A DNA stretch of 64,000 bases from Oscheius sp. JU75. Taxonomy: Eukaryota; Nematoda; Chromadorea; Rhabditida; Rhabditidae. The stretch covers positions 7,792,501-7,856,500 of the forward strand of contig JASJZC010000006.1 in assembly GCA_037178855.1 (NCBI GenBank). Reading direction: 5' to 3'. Under the pieces are notes generated by a model. That model had not been told where the DNA came from. It searched no databases and worked only from the letters and a program-made list of their open reading frames with translations. The position numbers and the translations under genes are program-made. Below, piece after piece: positions 60,811 through 64,000 of this stretch (position 1 is its first letter; every line of letters starts with the position of its first letter).

Positions 60811-61164
60811 TGCTGTCTGAAACTTGCTACAATTCTTTTGTTAATGAAAATAAACAGAAAAAAAAGAACAAACAAGGAAGCTAAAGAATTGGAGGTCGGG
60901 GACAAGAGAAGATGGCTTTCGAACGCAGTTGATTACCGCACATTCCCGCCATCTCAAAGGCGTTATTTGTCGCATTCCGTTGGTTTTTATTTTCAAACTA
61001 AGATTTCCCGAGCCTTTGTTCTGCACGATTATGCGTAATCTGATCTTGTAATAGTGTTGAAAATAGTACAAAGAACCCACACTATCATGCGATTATAAAC
61101 ATTTGAGAACTTGTTGATTTTTTGTTCAGAGAGGTAAGGAAGGAAAGGAACAGCAAAAAAGAAA

Positions 61165-61330
61165 AAAAACTATTTAAATGCCGTTAGTTTTTGCGGCAAG
61201 CGAGCACCGACTGGAAATTCATGCCATCTGTGTTTCGGCAGCCAGTGGCATGATTAAGCTGGCCGACCAGGTAGGCCAGCGTCGTTGTCAGCTTCTCTCC
61301 TTTGCCAGAGGCATTAATAAGGCAAGTACC
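61165..61330. other. GC-rich block, possible exon or structured RNA
   Basis: Stands out from AT-rich flanks. The plus strand opens MPLVFAASEHRLEIHAIC...KLADQ before GTAGGC; the minus strand reads KGEKLTTTLAYLVGQLNHAT...LACRKN then stop. Neither has a good start or acceptor. It also holds a GCTGGCC / GGCCAGC hairpin. Strand and nature are open. Confidence 0.3.
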
Positions 61331-61384
61331 GTTTGTACAATACGTCGTTTATAAGACTTCCATCTGTTTCTAACAGTAGTCTGG

Positions 61385-61444
61385 TATTTCACAAAGCTAA
61401 GAGCCTGAGCTTTGTGAAATAGAGAATCAAGTTTCATGATTCTC
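61385..61444. repeat. Two adjacent perfect hairpins followed by T5
   Basis: Hairpin 1: TATTTCACAAAGCT at 61385-61398 pairs without mismatch with AGCTTTGTGAAATA at 61408-61421, loop 9 nt. Hairpin 2: GAGAATCA at 61422-61429 pairs with TGATTCTC at 61437-61444, loop 7 nt. A TTTTT run follows at once. No reading frame covers it. It may be part of a small structured RNA or a DNA cruciform. Confidence 0.75.
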
Positions 61445-62046
61445 TTTTTGTGTGGCACGGTAGGTCTGAAAGTTAAATTTCTCTGAACATGACTCAGGCC
61501 TGTGTTTGCTTGGAAAAAACCGCAAATTTGTCGGCAAAAACACAGAAAATCGATGAAAATGTGCAGTTATACCTTTTTTTTCGTTGAAACGACGTTTAAA
61601 TCGCCGCTCGTCCCTGATATCCAATTGCTACCATAGCCGCCAGCTGTTTTTCGTAATTTTCCGCCGCTTTTTTTTTGTCTATTTTCGTTCTGCGTTGTGT
61701 TTTTTTAAATGTTTCCTCCACACTCTTTGCCCTTTTTCTTACAGTTTACCGATTCTTTCTGATTTCGCGGCCAATAAAAAAGACCCAAGTAAAAAGACCA
61801 ATAAAAAGACCCAGGAAGAAAATAGGCTTTTGTGCTCTTGTTGCTGTATGTAGATCTAGCCCAACTTTGTTTTTCTTCCTTTATAAAGATGCCAAATGAT
61901 TTCTTTTTGCCCGCCGTGAAAACGACGCTTGTCGGGCAGATTTTTGATACCTGCGGCAGCCAAACTTGTTTTTGACCTGTTTTTCTATCTCTCGCAAGCT
62001 CTTTTTTTCTCGTTGATCCTTAAAATACCATCAGTTTGCAGAGGAA

Positions 62047-63380
62047 ATGGGCTTGGACGAAGAAGAGTTGAGCAAATTCGTCAATCTCAAGAAGATTGGA
62101 GAGGGCACATATGGCCAAGTTTTTTCTGGAATACATAAGAAGACGAAGCAGAAAATAGCTCTGAAAAAGATTGCATTAGACAAGTGAGTGTTTCTCATCA
62201 TTTTGTAACAAAAAAGATATAGAGATCAGGAAGGAGTGCCGAGTACCTGCTTGCGAGAGATTGCACTGCTCAAAGAGTTAAATCATCCTAATATTGTCAA
62301 ACTCTACGACATCATCTGCACATGTAAGTCCGTTTTATGCTTCTTTTCGAGGACGAACTTCAGCCAATCGTCTCTTTCTCGTCTTCGAATTCATTGACCG
62401 CGATCTCAAGGCTCTCCTCGACAAACTGCCAGAAAAGAAACTTCCTAGCAAATTTGTCAAGGTACAGCTTTTTCTACCCGTTGTGAATCCCACTTTAGAG
62501 CTTTGTATGGCAGCTCCTCCAGGCCCTCACCTACTGCCACACACGAAGAATTCTACATCGCGATCTGAAGCCCCAAAACCTGCTCGTCGACAACCAAGGA
62601 ATCATCAAGTTGGCCGATTTTGGACTGGCCAGGTGCTCATAATTGATGCTCAGCTCAACTGCTTCAGATCATTCTCAATTCCGAGTCGAGTCTATACACA
62701 CGAGGTCGTGACGCTCTGGTACCGGCCGCCCGAGGTCCTGATGGGTGGCAAATACTACAGCTCGGCCCTCGACATCTGGAGTCTCGGGTGTATTTTTGTC
62801 GAGATGGCTGCAGGACATCCTCTTTTCCCCGGAGACAGCGAAATTGATCAGCTCTTCAAGATTTTCCGAGTCATGGGAACTCCGAATTCGATGGTACGCC
62901 ACTTTCTAGCATATAAGCCTGTTCGACTGGCGTCTTGAATTTTTTTAATAGTATTGATAAGCAAAACAGTTTCAGATAGACACGCGGATATGTCTAAATG
63001 AATTTGCAGATCTGGCCAGGAGTGGAGAAGCTGCCCGACTATAAGGAAGCCTTCCCGAAGTGGAAGAAAGACGAGAAGACGATAGCTGCCGGCATGGCCA
63101 GTCTCACCCCGGACGGCCAGGATCTTGCCACGGTTTGTTCATCTTTTTTTTGCACAGAGTAACATATTTTCAGCTCATGCTCCAGTACAATCCACAGGGG
63201 CGTATAACAGCCAAGACGTCGCTCAGCCATCGATACCTCAGCGATGGTCTTCTGCCCGTCCCAACCGTGATTAGTCTCTTCTCCCAACTAGGTCTTTGTC
63301 ATACCAATGGGCCGTCCCTTGACCCCTCCAGCCCCAACTACTATTCCCCCGTTAATAGCACTGATTCCCACGACCGGTAA
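62047..63380 (+). CDS. cdk-2: Cyclin-dependent kinase, CDK2 type
   Basis: S-phase Ser/Thr kinase acting with cyclin E/A. Eight or so exons joined in phase give about 340 aa. Gly loop GEGTYGQVF with the Thr-Tyr pair that Wee1-type kinases phosphorylate; catalytic Lys in IALKKIAL; cyclin-binding helix reads PSTCLRE where CDK1/2 have [27 protein letters not shown]-loop Thr in [28 protein letters not shown] and [26 protein letters not shown] and [17 protein letters not shown] resemble CDK2 more than CDK1. About 45 residues extend beyond the usual end ([11 protein letters not shown]... rich in Ser, Pro, Asn). ATG five bases after TTTGCAG. Confidence 0.92.
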
Positions 63381-64000
63381 TACAACCCTGTAAATTTATA
63401 TTTTGTGATAAAATACTTCATTTTCTTCGCTCTTTATCCGCCACTACCCACAAGTGGTTTCGACCTTTTGTACTGCAGGTCTCGTGAGGTCACATGCCGC
63501 ATTTCCCTGCTCCAATGCCAATGGGGTACATTGCCCTTTTGTCTTGCTTCTCTGTTTACGAGAACTTTTTGCTCTTTCCAGTTCCTGATCGCTATTTTAT
63601 AGCATCAAGCAGCTCCTTTTACTGTATTTTGTCTTTAGTGCAGTTTCCGAATTTTGGCTCCTCAGCTAGTTGCTCGATTCCAACAAATCGGGCGTGTCTT
63701 TGTCTCAAAAAATATATTATCTCGAATCTCCACTAACTTTTTCAAATTCTAAGCATGTTTTTCGAAGCCAGTGTGTAAAACAGTTCTTCGGAATGTTTTA
63801 CGGGTGGTGAAACACATGCACATGCTCGGGAAAGCTCTCAGAGTCGCCTGTGTCTGCCATTTTCCTCCCTGTTGTACAGAGTTAGAGGCAAATAAAAGCA
63901 TACCATATTATTAACTGTACTACACAATTGCACTGCCCCGTTCCCACGATTTATGATTCACTACTTCCAGCAATATGCGCGTGGGTGTCTTGTCAATCTA
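63381..64000. other. 3' region of cdk-2
   Basis: AT-rich with no gene seen; AATAAAA near 63890 could be a distal poly(A) signal. Confidence 0.45.

Larger units (their letters stand above)
60811..62046. other. Divergent region between mcm-7 and cdk-2
   Basis: AT-rich apart from a GC-rich block at 61165-61330 and two hairpins at 61385-61444. Long T-runs near 61.7 kb. No confident gene. Confidence 0.5.

Overview
This window looks like nuclear DNA of a nematode. Four things point there. A cuticle collagen with the nematode N-terminal domain lies at about 19.5-20.4 kb. A Clc-like four-pass membrane protein, a nematode-typical family, lies around it. Very short introns (33-50 nt) break nearly every gene. 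At least ten start codons sit 0-11 nt downstream of a TTTCAG-type acceptor, the pattern expected for spliced-leader trans-splicing. No rRNA, CRISPR array or bacterial-style operon is visible.

Layout. 1-7.7 kb: no recognised gene, but scattered coding-looking pieces on the minus strand and several degenerate repeats. 7.8-17.7 kb: a cysteine-rich membrane protein; an EF-1alpha copy that has lost most of its GTPase domain; an internally repetitive hypothetical protein; a tyrosine-rich secreted peptide; NADH-cytochrome b5 reductase; a coiled-coil protein. 18-21 kb: the Clc-like gene on the minus strand, whose third-to-fourth-domain intron carries the whole collagen gene on the plus strand. 24.6-30.6 kb: a GPI-type S28 serine peptidase, a small PPxY membrane protein, and a kinase of the PASK/PIM group. 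34-38 kb: a secreted protein, a single-pass membrane protein and a minimal matrix metalloproteinase without a prodomain.

39-63.4 kb is the densest part and is rich in DNA-replication genes: CAF-1 p60 (chaf-2), cullin-4 (cul-4), GINS subunit Sld5, Mcm7 and a CDK2-type kinase. Sld5 and Mcm7 are both parts of the CMG helicase, CAF-1 loads histones behind the fork, cullin-4 ligases limit re-licensing, and CDK2 drives S phase. Mixed in are a DHHC palmitoyltransferase, COQ4 and the mitochondrial Hsp70 escort zinc-finger protein DNLZ. mcm-7 and DNLZ are tightly spaced in one direction and could be one operon, as could the metalloproteinase and the gene after it.

The non-coding part is full of repeats: about fifteen tRNA-like, SINE-style elements that mostly share a CAAAACTTT-like tail; five copies of a near-palindromic repeat of 120-150 bp, mainly inside introns; two MITE-like inverted-repeat elements; and a decayed Tc1/mariner-type transposon, flanked by TA, that inserted into a 38-nt intron of cul-4. 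Gene models were built by hand from reading frames, GT-AG sites and remembered family alignments; exon ends are exact only where stated.
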